NCBI GenBank assembly: GCA_045661345.1
Contig: JAZRFM010000036.1
Span: 1 to 64,000 of the forward strand
Origin: RUG12461 sp045661345
GTDB lineage: Bacteria; Bacillota; Clostridia; Lachnospirales; Lachnospiraceae
Direction of reading: 5' to 3'
Length of the DNA stretch: 64,000 nt
Shown: one piece after another, positions 63,305 to 64,000 of the stretch
Layout: every line of letters starts with the position of its first letter
Position numbering within the stretch: the first letter of the stretch is position 1
Notes under the pieces: model-generated
What the model was told of the DNA's origin: nothing
The model's database searches: none
The model's input: only the letters and a program-made list of their open reading frames with translations
Translations under genes and position numbers: made by a program

Positions 63305-64000
63305 TTACGAAAACGCCTGGGACAGATCCGCGATCAGATCCTCCTTATCCTCCAGACCGCAGGAGATCCTGATCAATCCGGCCGGAATCCCGGCCGCTGC
63401 AAGCTGCTCATCCGTCATCTGCCTGTGTGTACTGGTGGCGGGATTCAGACAGCACGTCCGGGCGTCCGCCACATGCGTTTCGATGGCTGCCAGCTTCAGC
63501 CGTCCCATAAAGGTCTCCGCCGCCTTCCTGCCGCCTTCCAGTTCAAAGGAAACCACGCCGCAGGTGCCCTCCGGCATGTACTTTTCAGCAAGGGCATGGT
63601 AGGGATCCCCCGGCAGCCCCGGGAAACTCACGTGCTTCACCTGTGGGTGCTTATCCAGAAATGCCGCCACGGCAAGGCCGTTCTCGGCATGCCGCTTCAT
63701 GCGCACATGCAGGGACTCCAGCCCCAGATTCAGATAAAAGGCATGCTGCGGGGACTGGATACATCCCAGATCCCTCATCAGCTGGGCGGTACATTTTGTG
63801 ATAAAGGCACCCCCCTGTCCGAATTTCTCTGCGTATACGATCCCATGATAGGATTCATCCGGCGTGGTGAGCCCCGGAAACTTTTCGGCATGACTCGTCC
63901 AGTCAAATTTCCCGGAGTCCACCACCGCGCCTCCCACGGCAACGCCGTGTCCATCCATGTATTTCGTGGTGGAATGGGTGACAATATCCGCCCCCCATTC
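63305..64000 (-). CDS. metY: O-acetylhomoserine sulfhydrylase-type PLP enzyme (5' part missing)
   Basis: The reading frame is open to the window edge, so the N-terminal half, including most of the PLP domain, lies outside. The visible part starts at the PLP lysine segment VTHSTTKYMDGHG and includes the ARTCCLNPATSTHRQMT and IRISCGLEDKEDL motifs of the Cys/Met metabolism family. The insertion between the lysine and the LMRDLG segment (GQGGAFITKC) favours MetY over MetB or methionine gamma-lyase. Direct sulfhydrylation gives homocysteine or cysteine-like products. Confidence 0.88.
   Translation of the reverse strand, partial: EWGADIVTHSTTKYMDGHGVAVGGAVVDSGKFDWTSHAEKFPGLTTPDESYHGIVYAEKFGQGGAFITKCTAQLMRDLGCIQSPQHAFYLNLGLESLHVRMKRHAENGLAVAAFLDKHPQVKHVSFPGLPGDPYHALAEKYMPEGTCGVVSFELEGGRKAAETFMGRLKLAAIETHVADARTCCLNPATSTHRQMTDEQLAAAGIPAGLIRISCGLEDKEDLIADLSQAFS

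Overview
The window looks like a chromosomal segment of a low-GC-lineage Firmicute, most likely a Lachnospiraceae-type Clostridium. The evidence is the gene order plsX-acpP-rnc-smc-ftsY and ylxM-ffh-rpsP-khpA-rimM-trmD, strong Shine-Dalgarno sites, sigma-A type promoters, a Gram-positive exosortase (XrtG) cluster, HydG, and families typical of this group (DUF4317, and a protein resembling DUF4867). Base composition is moderate to high in GC for the group. No rRNA, tRNA or CRISPR array was seen.

Region A (1-23.7 kb) is accessory. At its left edge is the 5' end of a group IIC intron, inserted directly behind a rho-independent terminator. Then come very large, mostly helical cytosolic proteins with no named family over most of their length: 1049 aa with an embedded PI3/4K- or HipA-like kinase core, 2070 aa with an embedded ABC1/UbiB-like kinase core, 1451 aa ending in a papain-like cysteine protease domain, and 716 aa related to the N-terminal half of the 1451-aa protein. 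Three of the four large proteins lie directly beside a gene for a paralogous acetyltransferase with two GNAT-like halves. A radical-SAM-like DUF5131 gene sits inside the main operon, and a MATE-ATPase fusion and a Gfo/Idh-type oxidoreductase separate the two blocks. The promoters that can be seen share a common layout. This is the best candidate for an undescribed system.

Region B (23.7-37.8 kb) is housekeeping: a MATE transporter overlapping trmD, then the SRP/ribosome-maturation operon read from one strong promoter, a divergent NYN-LOTUS gene, ilvA with a coupled small membrane protein, and ftsY-smc-rnc-acpP-plsX. The usual rplS does not follow trmD.

Region C (37.9-49.8 kb) is an exosortase G surface/exopolysaccharide cluster. 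It holds a membrane-anchored glycosidase-like protein, two PTPS-fold proteins, a secreted protein with a C-terminal membrane tail (the probable XrtG substrate), XrtG, a family 2 glycosyltransferase, a two-span membrane protein and a large PTPS-related membrane protein. DUF4317 follows.

Region D (49.8-64 kb) is mixed: a GNAT, the thioredoxin system (trxB, trxA), a small HAD-like gene behind a LexA-type box, a candidate small RNA, a Nudix hydrolase, a DUF4867-like protein, purB-purF-purC, gpmI, a clostripain-family protease with an acidic/aromatic tail, hydG, and the 3' part of an O-acetylhomoserine sulfhydrylase gene running off the right edge.

Start codons were chosen from Shine-Dalgarno spacing and, where possible, from promoter position. 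All functions are read from motifs and context by eye, without database searches.
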